From: an uncultured Paracoccaceae bacterium
GTDB taxonomy: Bacteria; Pseudomonadota; Alphaproteobacteria; Rhodobacterales; Rhodobacteraceae
Direction: 5' to 3'
DNA: 64,000 nucleotides
NCBI GenBank assembly: GCA_947497185.1
Contig: CANMFL010000009.1
Location: 1-64,000 of the forward strand
Numbering within the stretch: the first letter of the stretch is position 1; each line of letters starts with the position of its first letter. Positions 18,115-26,226 of this stretch are shown here, in pieces. The notes under the pieces were generated by a model. That model was not told the DNA's origin, searched no databases, and saw nothing but the letters and a program-made list of their open reading frames with translations. The translations under genes were made by a program, and so were the position numbers.

Positions 18115-19182
18115 ATGACGCTTGCCCGTGAGGACGTACTTTCCGCACTGAAAACCTTGACCGATCCAGTCAGTGGCACATCGGTTGTTGACGCTGGTTT
18201 GGTGAAGGCGCTGACCGTGCAAGACGGCAACGTGCGCTTTGTGCTCGAAGTGAGCGGTAATCACGCAGCCGCTTACGGCAAGCTGAAAGACGAGGTCGAA
18301 GCCAAGATCAAGGCGTTGGCCGGGGTCGTGCAATTGTCCGTTGTGATGACCGCGCACAGTGCGCCCGCCGCGCCGCCGGACCTAAAGCTGAACAAGCCAT
18401 CAGAGCCTAAAGGCCCGCAAAAAATCCCCGGCATCAACCACATTATCGCGGTTGCGTCAGGTAAAGGCGGCGTGGGCAAATCAACCGTTTCAGCGAACCT
18501 CGCCTGTGCATTGGCAGCAGAAGGAAAGCGTGTTGGACTGCTCGACGCCGATGTTTACGGACCGTCACAGCCACGTATGTTGGGCGTGTCAGGGCGGCCT
18601 TCGTCGCCTGATGGCAAGACTATCCTGCCGATGCGGAATTTTGGTGTCACGATGATGTCGCTTGGTCTGATGGCGAACGATGATCAGGCTGTGGTCTGGC
18701 GCGGTCCGATGTTGATGGGCGCGTTGCAGCAGATGCTGACCCAAGTGCAATGGGGCGCGTTGGATGTGCTGATCGTGGATTTGCCGCCCGGCACTGGCGA
18801 TGTGCAAATGACATTGGCGCAAAAAGCCCAGCTTGAAGGGGCTGTTATCGTTTCGACGCCGCAAGATATCGCTCTTTTAGATGCCCGCAAGGGGATCGAT
18901 ATGTTCAATCAGCTAGGCACACCGATCCTTGGTATGATTGAAAATATGTCCACGCATATCTGCTCGAATTGCGGGTTTGAGGAACATATGTTCGGCCATG
19001 GCGGTGTTGCTGCCGAAGCCGAAAAACTTGGCGTGCCTTTGTTGGCAGAGATTCCGCTGCACCTCGATATTCGTATGGCCGCAGATGGCGGCGCACCGGT
19101 TGTCGTGTCTAAGCCGGACAGCCCGCAAGCGGCGAGCTTCCGTGCGCTAGCGCAACAACTGATCGCGCTCGGGCACGTATGA
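18115..19182 (+). CDS. Mrp/ApbC-type P-loop ATPase, iron-sulfur carrier
   Basis: A 355-residue protein. Residues 1 to about 80 form a DUF59/MIP18-like domain, followed by a Pro-rich linker and a deviant-Walker ATPase domain (SGKGGVGKSTVSANLACAL at about 115-133; switch region LLDADVYGPSQPRMLG; Walker B-like LIVDLPPGTGD). Near the C-terminus CSNC is the pair of cysteines that bridges a [4Fe-4S] cluster between two subunits in this family. Such proteins deliver Fe-S clusters to apo-enzymes. Its place beside fdh suggests a dedicated supply of clusters to FdhA, FdhB or the ferredoxin-like protein (inference). An in-frame upstream start would overlap DUF6494; the ATG at 18115 fits better. Confidence 0.9.
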   Translation: MTLAREDVLSALKTLTDPVSGTSVVDAGLVKALTVQDGNVRFVLEVSGNHAAAYGKLKDEVEAKIKALAGVVQLSVVMTAHSAPAAPPDLKLNKPSEPKGPQKIPGINHIIAVASGKGGVGKSTVSANLACALAAEGKRVGLLDADVYGPSQPRMLGVSGRPSSPDGKTILPMRNFGVTMMSLGLMANDDQAVVWRGPMLMGALQQMLTQVQWGALDVLIVDLPPGTGDVQMTLAQKAQLEGAVIVSTPQDIALLDARKGIDMFNQLGTPILGMIENMSTHICSNCGFEEHMFGHGGVAAEAEKLGVPLLAEIPLHLDIRMAADGGAPVVVSKPDSPQAASFRALAQQLIALGHV

Positions 19183-19883
19183 CCGAGCCCCAATTTCCGC
19201 CGCTATTTTCGGGTCTTGATGCCAATGGGACTGACCCTTTTGCCTTGGCTTGTGCCGAAGCACGAGCCGTGTGTGATGCGGGGCTCGTCGCGTATGATCT
19301 GGCGCATGCGACCCTGCGTGCGGCGATTGTGTTTGCACCTGAAGTTCCGTTGCGCGATGCGGCTTGCATGCTACCGCTCTGCGGTGTGGGGTTCCAGAAC
19401 GCACTTGGTGCGCTCGCGCCGCCCGAAGTGGGTGTGCATTTGGGCTGGGATGGCGACATTTACTTGAATGGCGGCCATTGCGGCGCGCTTCAAATTGCGG
19501 CGTCGACGCATGACCCCGATGCCGTGCCTGAATGGCTGGTCGTCGGGTTTGCGTTGGACCTCTGGCCACCATCGGATGACACTGGATTAACGCCAGACAG
19601 AACCGCGCTTTACGCAGAGGGATGCGGCGATGTTGATCCGATCACCTTACTAGAAGCTTGGGTGCGGCACGCGTTGGTTGAATTGAACGCGTGGGCCGAT
19701 GACGGCCCGGCACGTTTGCACCGCAACTGGAGCGGGCTTGCCCATGGTCGTGACACTGAAATTTCCGTAGCGGGTCAAACTGGCACCTTTATTGGCCTTG
19801 ATGAAACGCTCGGGTTGCTATTGAAAAGCGGCGATCAGACCTGCCTTATCCCACTGACAGCCCTCTTGACGGAGCCGACATGA
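19179..19883 (+). CDS. biotin/lipoate ligase-like protein (DUF4444-type C-terminus)
   Basis: A 234-residue protein resembling the biotin/lipoate A/B protein ligase family: FALACAEARAVCDAGLVAYD near the N-terminus, a central core, and a C-terminal domain of the DUF4444 type (SVAGQTGTFIGLDETLGLLL). Classical ligases carry a Gly-rich loop (GRGRxGR) and a clear Lys for acyl-adenylate formation; I do not see them, so biotin or lipoate transfer should not be assumed. It overlaps the Mrp-type gene and the DUF6505 gene by 4 bp each. A role in formate dehydrogenase maturation is suggested only by context. Confidence 0.7.
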   Translation: MTEPQFPPLFSGLDANGTDPFALACAEARAVCDAGLVAYDLAHATLRAAIVFAPEVPLRDAACMLPLCGVGFQNALGALAPPEVGVHLGWDGDIYLNGGHCGALQIAASTHDPDAVPEWLVVGFALDLWPPSDDTGLTPDRTALYAEGCGDVDPITLLEAWVRHALVELNAWADDGPARLHRNWSGLAHGRDTEISVAGQTGTFIGLDETLGLLLKSGDQTCLIPLTALLTEPT

Positions 19884-20368
19884 AACTTGCCCGCGCAATC
19901 CATTTTGACGAAAGCGACACGCGCGTTTTCCATAATCCGGCTCGCACCGGCGAATGGTGCATTTCCGGCGGGTTCGAGTTTTCAAACTGGTCCGATGGTG
20001 ATCTGACAGGCAAAGCGCGACAGGCGTTTTCCAATGGCTGGATGGGATGCGAGACATTTGGCCGCGTCACGTTCGTCGCGGTCACGCAGATCGAAGACAC
20101 CGAAATCCAAGCGCTAACCGACCTGTTGGCCCAGCATTTTGTCGATATCTACGGTGCACCATCGCTGGATGCCGCCCGTAACGTTGCCCGCGAAGAATTG
20201 TCGCAAATGTCGGACCTCTGCGACGAACATGACGCGAATACGCTGCTCACTGTGGCGCGCGAACTAACGCAAGCGGGCGTCAAAGAAAGCTATCGCATGA
20301 TCGAAGCGCAGGCGGCAGGGCTTGAGCAATTCGCAATTCATGGCGAAATCGACGATCCTCACCACTAA
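19880..20368 (+). CDS. DUF6505 family protein
   Basis: A 162-residue soluble protein recognised as DUF6505: MKLARAIHFDESDTRVFH at the start, EWCISGGFEFSNW, and a helical C-terminal half (ARNVAREELSQMSDLCDEH). It overlaps the ligase-like gene by 4 bp and closes this operon; the tungstate transporter genes start 188 bp further on. Function unknown. As with its neighbours, the recurring association with formate dehydrogenase is the only hint. Confidence 0.75.
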   Translation: MKLARAIHFDESDTRVFHNPARTGEWCISGGFEFSNWSDGDLTGKARQAFSNGWMGCETFGRVTFVAVTQIEDTEIQALTDLLAQHFVDIYGAPSLDAARNVAREELSQMSDLCDEHDANTLLTVARELTQAGVKESYRMIEAQAAGLEQFAIHGEIDDPHH

Positions 20369-20399
20369 CAAACCCCTCGACCAATGCGCGTACAGCGCT

Positions 20400-20441
20400 G
20401 GTGCGCGGTTAAACAGCGATGGTCGATCCATGCTGCGCACC
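20400..20441 (+). promoter_or_regulatory. bulged hairpin in the tupBCA leader
   Basis: Outer stem GGTGCG (20400-20405) pairs with CGCACC (20436-20441). After an 8-nt one-sided bulge, an inner stem CAGC-G-ATGG (20414-20422, one bulged G) pairs with CCATGCTG (20428-20435), closed by a 5-nt loop. No T-run follows, so it is not a typical terminator of the operon upstream. It lies about 115 bp before the tupB start codon and may form part of a structured 5' leader. Confidence 0.5.
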
Positions 20442-20520
20442 CATGAGCCCATGAAATATAACGAAATTGCCCTGATCCGCGTTGGTTGGGCGCAATCGCT
20501 ATAGATTCTTGTGCTTTACT

Positions 20521-20554
20521 ATGCGAAATTTCCCACGAGATGGAGATTTTGCAT
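20521..20554 (+). promoter_or_regulatory. 13-bp hairpin/palindrome that covers the tupB ribosome binding site
   Basis: Left arm ATGCGAAATTTCC (20521-20533) pairs over all 13 positions with the right arm GGAGATTTTGCAT (20542-20554), using two G-U pairs, around an 8-nt loop. The right arm begins with the GGAGA that must serve as ribosome binding site for the ATG at 20557. In RNA it would hide that site; in DNA it is an imperfect palindrome that could be an operator for the regulator at 22928. Confidence 0.55.
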
Positions 20555-20556
20555 AT

Positions 20557-21264
20557 ATGGACAGTTTTTCGGGCATTTTGGTAGAAGCGATCGGGCTTAT
20601 CCTGTCGTGGGACCCTGACGTGATCGAGATCATTATGCTGTCGTTGCGCGTGACGTTGACGGCGGTCGCCGCCGCGTGCCTGATTGGCCTGCCGTTGGGT
20701 GCAATCGTCGGCGCGTTCCGGTTCCCAATGCGAACAGGCGTGATCATTGCGATGAACACCTTGATGGGGCTGCCGCCAGTTGTGGTGGGCTTGTTGGTTT
20801 ATCTCATGTTGTCCGCATCGGGCCCAATGGGCGTTCTGGGGCTGCTTTACACGCCGACGGCGATGATTGTTGCGCAGACTATCCTCGTGACACCTATTGT
20901 CGCGGCGCTGACGCGGCAGGTGATTGAAGACCTAAACAGTGAATACGCAGAGCAATTCGCATCGCTGGGCGTGGGGCCGTTTGACCGCGTTCTCGCGTTG
21001 CTATGGGATGCCCGCTATAGCTTGCTGACCGTGGCGCTGGCGGGGTTTGGCCGTGCGGTTGCCGAGGTCGGCGCGGTGATTATCGTTGGCGGCAATATCA
21101 ACCACGTAACCCGTGTGATGACGACAACAATTGCGCTCGAAACATCCAAGGGCAATCTACAGCTCGCGCTAGCGCTTGGGCTGATCCTTCTCACAATTGC
21201 AGTCATCGTGAACGGTCTTCTGATGGCTATTCGCGGCACAGCGACGAGGGCGGCTTATGTCTGA
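20557..21264 (+). CDS. tupB: tungstate ABC transporter permease
   Basis: Inner-membrane permease of 235 residues with five to six hydrophobic segments and the ABC permease loop (EQFASLGVGPFDRVLALLW). Strong likeness to TupB/WtpB permeases, for example MNTLMGLPPVVVGLLVYL and GRAVAEVGAVIIVGGNI. The start at 20557 gives a normal N-terminus (MDSFSGILVEAI) with GGAGA about 10 bp upstream; earlier in-frame starts would add a non-conserved polar tail. It overlaps tupC by 8 bp. With TupC and TupA it forms an importer for tungstate, possibly with weaker activity on molybdate. Confidence 0.9.
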   Translation: MDSFSGILVEAIGLILSWDPDVIEIIMLSLRVTLTAVAAACLIGLPLGAIVGAFRFPMRTGVIIAMNTLMGLPPVVVGLLVYLMLSASGPMGVLGLLYTPTAMIVAQTILVTPIVAALTRQVIEDLNSEYAEQFASLGVGPFDRVLALLWDARYSLLTVALAGFGRAVAEVGAVIIVGGNINHVTRVMTTTIALETSKGNLQLALALGLILLTIAVIVNGLLMAIRGTATRAAYV

Positions 21265-22054
21265 TAAACTGATCGACATCCGTAATTACACAAGCAGCCC
21301 GTCAGCGCCATTGTTGACCGCACGCGGATTGTGCTTTGACGCGGGTGGACAACGTTTGATCAATAAGGTTGATCTGAACGTTGCCGCTGGGCGCTGCACT
21401 GTGATCATGGGGGCAAATGGGAGCGGGAAAAGTCTGCTTTTGCGTCTGTTGCACGGACTTATTCGACCCGAAGAAGGCACGATCAACTGGGAAGGCCAAC
21501 CGCTAGATCGCGCTGGGCGTCAGCAGCAAGCGATGGTTTTTCAACGCCCAGTGATGCTGCGCCGGTCCGTTGCCGCCAATCTCCGGTTTGCCCTTTCAGT
21601 GCGTGGCGTACGAGGCGAAGAAAGACGGGCGCGCGAGGCTGAAACGCTTGCGCTTGCTCGATTAGAAACGCTTAGAGACAAGCCCGCGCGTGTCCTTTCC
21701 GGCGGTGAACAACAGCGGCTTGCGATGGCCCGCGCCCTGATCTGTGCGCCGCGACTTCTGTTCCTAGATGAACCAACAGCGAGCCTCGATCCAGCGTCAT
21801 CTTTGGCTATCGAAAACCTTATCCAAGGCGCTCGTGAAAATGGGACGACCATCGTTCTTGTGACCCATGACGCGGGGCAAGCCCGAAGGCTTGGCGATGA
21901 TCTGGTATTTCTACATGCGGGACGTATCGCAGAGACGGGCCCGATCAAACGGGTGCTCGACGCCCCCCGATCTGAGGCGGCGCAGGCGTGGCTTGGCGGG
22001 CGTCTTTTCGTTCCTGAAAAAACTGAAACTGACAGTATCAAAAATGGAGTATGA
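21257..22054 (+). CDS. tupC: tungstate ABC transporter ATP-binding protein
   Basis: A 265-residue ATPase with a complete nucleotide-binding domain: Walker A GANGSGKS, Q-loop MVFQRPVML, signature LSGGEQQRLAMARAL, Walker B LLFLDEPTASLDPAS and the switch His in LVTHDAGQ. It powers import through TupB. No C-terminal TOBE/MOP domain of the ModC type is evident from its length, in line with TupC. It overlaps tupB by 8 bp and runs into the tupA start. Confidence 0.92.
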   Translation: MSDKLIDIRNYTSSPSAPLLTARGLCFDAGGQRLINKVDLNVAAGRCTVIMGANGSGKSLLLRLLHGLIRPEEGTINWEGQPLDRAGRQQQAMVFQRPVMLRRSVAANLRFALSVRGVRGEERRAREAETLALARLETLRDKPARVLSGGEQQRLAMARALICAPRLLFLDEPTASLDPASSLAIENLIQGARENGTTIVLVTHDAGQARRLGDDLVFLHAGRIAETGPIKRVLDAPRSEAAQAWLGGRLFVPEKTETDSIKNGV

Positions 22055-22056
22055 TC

Positions 22057-22881
22057 ATGTTCAGACGTAATTTCTTTGGCTTTGCAGCCACGGGCCTTTT
22101 GGCGCTTGGTCTCTCTGGACCTGCTGCCGCACAAGATGATTTCATCATCGTGCAATCCACAACATCGACCCAAAACTCTGGCCTGTTCGACTATATGCTA
22201 CCGAAATTTCAAGATGAAACAGGCATCGAGGTACGCGTCGTTGCGGTCGGCACGGGCCAAGCGATCAAAAATGCAGCCAATGGCGACGGGGACGTGTTGT
22301 TCGTTCACGCAAAAGCGTCTGAAGAAGCGTTCGTTGCAGATGGTGATGGCGTCAGCCGCAGTGACGTCATGTACAACGACTTTGTGATCGTAGGGCCTCC
22401 ATCCGATCCAGCGGGCGTCGCCGGGTCATCCGATATCGCCGTAGCACTCGCCCAAATCGCCGAAGCTGAAGCACCATTCGCTTCACGCGGTGACGACAGT
22501 GGCACCCATAAAGCCGAGTTGAACCTCTGGGCCGACGCTGGCGTTGACGTCGATGCCGCTTCTGGTGGCTGGTATCGCGAAACCGGGTCCGGTATGGGCG
22601 CTACTTTGAACACTGGTACGGGCATGAACGCATACATTATGACGGACCGCGCCACCTGGATCAGCTTTGGCAACAAAGGCGACTATGAGATCGCAGTCGA
22701 GGGTGACGCGAAGATGTTCAACCAATACGGAATCATTCTTGTGAACCCTGAAAAGCATAGCAATGTGAAGGCTGAACAGGGACAAGCGTTTATCGATTGG
22801 GTGCTATCCGAAGAAGGACAAGCCACGATTGCTGACTACAAGATTGATGGACAACAGTTGTTTTTCCCGAACGCGAACTAA
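22057..22881 (+). CDS. tupA: tungstate-binding periplasmic protein
   Basis: Periplasmic receptor of 274 residues with a signal peptide (FFGFAATGLLALGLSGPAAA). Directly after it comes the TupA hallmark QSTTSTQNSGLF, and later SRGDDSGTHKAELNLW; these loops bind the oxyanion. The first ATG (22051) overlaps the tupC stop codon; the ATG at 22057 is better spaced from GGAG, so I use it. TupA proteins bind tungstate far more tightly than molybdate (family knowledge), which is why the nearby formate dehydrogenase may use tungsten. A terminator follows after 9 bp. Confidence 0.92.
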   Translation: MFRRNFFGFAATGLLALGLSGPAAAQDDFIIVQSTTSTQNSGLFDYMLPKFQDETGIEVRVVAVGTGQAIKNAANGDGDVLFVHAKASEEAFVADGDGVSRSDVMYNDFVIVGPPSDPAGVAGSSDIAVALAQIAEAEAPFASRGDDSGTHKAELNLWADAGVDVDAASGGWYRETGSGMGATLNTGTGMNAYIMTDRATWISFGNKGDYEIAVEGDAKMFNQYGIILVNPEKHSNVKAEQGQAFIDWVLSEEGQATIADYKIDGQQLFFPNAN

Positions 22882-22890
22882 TAATTGATC

Positions 22891-22917
22891 AAGGCGCGCT
22901 GCGTGGTGGTGCGCCTT
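22891..22917. terminator. terminator between convergent tupA and tupR-like gene
   Basis: Stem AAGGCGC / GCGCCTT around a 13-nt loop, with T/A-rich flanks on both sides. It can serve both the plus-strand tup operon and the minus-strand regulator gene. Confidence 0.65.
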
Positions 22918-22927
22918 TCGACGAATT

Positions 22928-23809
22928 TCATTCAGACAGCCAGCGAACGGTGCCCATCTGTGAAAGATCGTAGCCGCCCATTGTCGCCGCCTTGTCGTGA
23001 CACGCAGCACTTCGCGCAAACGACAACAACTTTTGTACAGGTTCGGTAAAGTAGGCGTGGCGATCAATCAGCAGGTCAAAGCGCTCTTCGGCCAACGGTA
23101 CAAAGCCGAGATTGAACTGACGGGCCATAGCCTCGATGCCAGTCGCGGCATCTGCTTGCCCGGCGGCTACTGCGACCGCCGCGTCATATTCCGTATGGGC
23201 CAACCCGCTCACCAATTCCAAGTCTGTCGCGCTCATTCCTTCACGCTTTAACATATCTTCGAAAAATGTAGCGCCGCCTGCTCCAGGTTGACGCAGCACG
23301 ACCCGGTTGCCCTTGAGGTGGGCGAAGTCAGTGATTGAGGCGGTTGCATTCTGGGAGACAATCAATCCACGCGCGCGACTTGCCCACGCGATCAAGACAA
23401 CGTTTTTCAATCCCCGCGCGGCAATCGGTTCGACATTCCAGCCCGTACTGTCTGGGATATGCAATCCTGCCAGTGCAGCCCGCCCGTCGGCAAAGCAGTC
23501 CAAGCCGTCGCGACTACCGTTAAACAGTGTCGCTAGGCCAGATCCACATTCGCGAACGGCCCAATCCAATAGGGGGTCGTGTGATCCTGTCAAAACGACG
23601 GGACGTTCAGCCGCCGTGGGTGCGACACCCGTCTCAATCCAGTCAAGCAGCTCTGCGCGAGGAAATAGCAGCTTACCGGTAATACGTCGGTGTGGAATTT
23701 CTCCTGCCGCCGCAAGATCGTAGACCTTACGTTCTTTCACCCGCAAAATGTCTGCCACCTCTTTGGTGGTCAGATAGCTTGCGGAACTGGCGCCTTGCTC
23801 TTGTAACAT
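22928..23809 (-). CDS. TupR-like regulator: helix-turn-helix plus substrate-binding domain
   Basis: A 293-residue protein. Residues about 12-60 form a MerR/excisionase-like helix-turn-helix (YLTTKEVADILRVKERKVYDLAAAG). The rest resembles a periplasmic-binding-protein fold without a signal peptide (VVLTGSHDPLLDWAVRE ... VVLRQPGAGGATFFEDML), as in regulators that sense molybdate or tungstate. It lies convergent with tupBCA and most likely controls it (inference). I start at the ATG at 23809, which has GGGAG upstream; an earlier TTG at 23863 would add 18 residues. The palindrome before tupB is a candidate target. Confidence 0.8.
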   Translation of the reverse strand: MLQEQGASSASYLTTKEVADILRVKERKVYDLAAAGEIPHRRITGKLLFPRAELLDWIETGVAPTAAERPVVLTGSHDPLLDWAVRECGSGLATLFNGSRDGLDCFADGRAALAGLHIPDSTGWNVEPIAARGLKNVVLIAWASRARGLIVSQNATASITDFAHLKGNRVVLRQPGAGGATFFEDMLKREGMSATDLELVSGLAHTEYDAAVAVAAGQADAATGIEAMARQFNLGFVPLAEERFDLLIDRHAYFTEPVQKLLSFARSAACHDKAATMGGYDLSQMGTVRWLSE

Positions 23810-24058
23810 CTGCAGATATGTCTCCCGATTACGTAAAATGGACCAGCCAGCCGTCCTGCGCAAGCAGCAAAGACGACGTCATGACCCACTTCTTGCGAAC
23901 CTGCTCGGGAGGCGCAGGCGTCGGTAGAAAGTAAGAGTGTTAGATATCGCAGCGACTGTAGGCCATGGCATTGACGAAAAATGCAGTATTCCTGATGCCC
24001 GCAAAGCCAATGAGAAGGGCAGCCGTACGAACCTTTGGACTACAGTTGTTCGGGGCAC

Positions 24059-24391
24059 TCACTTAAGTTTTTTAACGAGCGCCTCGATTGCAAGGTGTTG
24101 TCCAAATGATGCCTTGAGTTTTTCGCGCGTTGCGTCTTCCTTCGCAACTTCTGTGAAAAGCTCCATATTTACAGTTGCTTGCATGTCATCGATCCATCGC
24201 CCCCAGTGAAAAGACTGCTTCTGCATCAGAGGTTGCACTGAATCGCGAGAGCTAAGGTTTCGACTCTCATCTAGTCTGTGAATTATTTTTTCTAAATCAT
24301 CACGCCGCTGCATGTGTTGTGACCAAGTCTTCTGATCTTGCAGGTACTTCATCCTTGATATCGTGACGAGCTTTTCGAAACCGCGAGCCAT
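24059..24391 (-). CDS. small helical protein of the flagellar operon, possibly FliJ-like
   Basis: A 110-residue, highly charged, helix-rich protein that begins FEKLVTISRMKYLQDQKTWS, reminiscent of the N-terminal coiled coil of FliJ-type export chaperones, though shorter than typical FliJ (about 145). It is the last gene of the minus-strand flagellar operon, 8 bp after flhB. The FliJ likeness is by eye only; hypothetical flagellar protein is the safe label. Confidence 0.55.
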   Translation of the reverse strand: MARGFEKLVTISRMKYLQDQKTWSQHMQRRDDLEKIIHRLDESRNLSSRDSVQPLMQKQSFHWGRWIDDMQATVNMELFTEVAKEDATREKLKASFGQHLAIEALVKKLK

Positions 24392-24399
24392 ATGAATTC

Positions 24400-25449
24400 C
24401 TAATGTTTTTGTGCGGACTGCGCGAACCTGATCGCAGCGGCAACCGCCCCATAAAACGCGACAGGAATTTCATCCCCGATCGACGCTGTACTCGCGAGCT
24501 GTCGCGCAGTCGGGATATCCACGTGAACGGGGATGCCCTTTTCATTTGCGATCTGCCGAATTTTTAGCGCAATCTCGTCAACGCCCTTTGCCAGAACGAT
24601 TGGTGCGTTTGATTTGCGTGGGTCCCATGCCAGGGCGACCGCGTAATGGGTAGGGTTAACGATGACGACATCAGCATTAGGGACGTCGTGCATCATTCTG
24701 TTTGACGCAATCTCCATGGCCCGTTGCCGCCTTGCATTCTTAAAGTGGGGGTCGCCTTCAGCTTCTCGATGCTCGTCTTTGATTTGCTGAAAAGACATCA
24801 TATTCTTTTTTATAAATTGGGCATGCTGCCAGAGGTAATCTACGATAGCCAAGGAGATTGAGATGAGCGTGGCAATGTATAGCAGACTCAAGCATTTTTC
24901 GAAAATGTACTTTGTGCCAATCTGTGGCTGGAGCAGCGATATTCCGGTAATCTGATCAATTAGCGGGATAAGTAGTGCTAGTAGTGCAATCACGTACAAT
25001 AGCAGTTTCGTAAAGCTTTTGAGAAATTCGAAAATCCCATTTAAGCCAAACTTTTTTTTGAAACCGGCGGCCGGAGATATTCTGTTGAGTTTTGGTGCAA
25101 TGTTTGAGCCAACAAAGATAGCGGACCGTTGCAAAACGATCATGATTGCAACAAGGCCAAAGGGTATCAAGAAAATTGGCAGGATGGATGCGCCAATTGA
25201 AATGAAAATTTCAGGAGACAATAGTGTCGTGTTCGCTTGTGCAATGAGTGTCGATGGAACAAGGAAGTACCGAAGTAAATATGTCAGTTTCTCAAAGGTC
25301 GAAGCACCAAATATGCATAGCGTAACGGCGAGAGACAGGTATGTCAGAGCAATTCCTATTTCTTGAGATCGCGCGATTTCGCCCTTTTCTCTAGCATCCT
25401 GAAGTTTTTTCTCTGTAGGCTGATGGGTCTTGTCATCGGAATCTTCCAT
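24400..25449 (-). CDS. flhB: flagellar export switch protein
   Basis: Component of the flagellar type III export gate, 349 residues. The N-terminus is typical (THQPTEKKLQDAREKGEIARS), followed by four membrane segments and a cytoplasmic domain with the self-cleavage site NPTH (in VVIVNPTHYAVALAWD). Cleavage there switches export from rod/hook to filament proteins. It directly abuts fliR upstream and is in the same operon as flhA. The gene is clearly richer in A/T than the tup and fdh genes. Confidence 0.94.
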   Translation of the reverse strand: MEDSDDKTHQPTEKKLQDAREKGEIARSQEIGIALTYLSLAVTLCIFGASTFEKLTYLLRYFLVPSTLIAQANTTLLSPEIFISIGASILPIFLIPFGLVAIMIVLQRSAIFVGSNIAPKLNRISPAAGFKKKFGLNGIFEFLKSFTKLLLYVIALLALLIPLIDQITGISLLQPQIGTKYIFEKCLSLLYIATLISISLAIVDYLWQHAQFIKKNMMSFQQIKDEHREAEGDPHFKNARRQRAMEIASNRMMHDVPNADVVIVNPTHYAVALAWDPRKSNAPIVLAKGVDEIALKIRQIANEKGIPVHVDIPTARQLASTASIGDEIPVAFYGAVAAAIRFAQSAQKH

Positions 25450-26226
25450 TCACTTATACCTTTGCATAGGCAAGAGATCGAATGCGACATATCTCCACTC
25501 GCTAAGAATCGGCTCAATCGCGATTAGAAGAAGTGCAATCGAGGCAGCGATTATGGCAGGGGCGCCAACAAAGCTGACCAAGAGCTGTGGCATCGCACGA
25601 TTTATAGCACCTAGGGTGATATTGTAGAATAATGATAGCGCCAGAAATGGAAGCGCGAGTTGAAAGGCAAGCGCATAACTGCTCACCATAAGGTTCACAA
25701 TAATGTCCAAGATTAACGCCCCATCAATTGCACTGTTGAGAGGAAACCAATCATAAGACTGTACAAGGAAAAGGACAAATGTATCTAAAAAACCCGATAT
25801 CATAAGAAGTGTTACGCCAGATATAGTTAAGATGTTGCTGATCGTCGATTGCGCATCGTTTGAAACAGACCCCCCTAATATCTGGGCTATAGAACTTGCT
25901 TGCGCTATGATTGTGCCTGCGATCTGCAACGTAAAAAGCCCGAAGCGAATGGAAAATCCAATGACGGTACCGAAGAATATTTCTTTGACCATTGTTATCC
26001 AGAGCGTTTCGGAAATATTCGGCGGAAGAGGTGTCGAAATCGTTACCGCTGAGAATATTGTTATGCTTATCACAAAGGTCAAAACGAGTTTGAATCTCGG
26101 TGGAACATAGCTTGCGGACAATCCCGGCAGTAGAAATGCAACTGCAGCCACTCGACAAAAAACGAGCGCCAAACCTTCAAGTGTCGCAACCCCGAAGAAG
26201 CTGACTAGTGTCTCGATATCGATCAA
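25450..26226 (-). CDS. fliR: flagellar biosynthesis protein FliR
   Basis: Export-gate membrane protein of 258 residues with about six hydrophobic segments; typical FliR features are FCRVAAVAFLLPGL near the N-terminus and FLALSLFYNITLGAINRAMPQL. Partner of FliP and FliQ in the export pore. It overlaps flhA by 4 bp and ends next to the flhB start codon. Normal family length. Confidence 0.92.
   Translation of the reverse strand: MIDIETLVSFFGVATLEGLALVFCRVAAVAFLLPGLSASYVPPRFKLVLTFVISITIFSAVTISTPLPPNISETLWITMVKEIFFGTVIGFSIRFGLFTLQIAGTIIAQASSIAQILGGSVSNDAQSTISNILTISGVTLLMISGFLDTFVLFLVQSYDWFPLNSAIDGALILDIIVNLMVSSYALAFQLALPFLALSLFYNITLGAINRAMPQLLVSFVGAPAIIAASIALLLIAIEPILSEWRYVAFDLLPMQRYK

Noticed and set aside
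20430-20504. Short leader peptide upstream of tupB (24 codons from the ATG at 20430)
   Set aside because: No convincing ribosome binding site, and no run of codons that would suggest attenuation. It overlaps the first hairpin. Kept only as a remote possibility.
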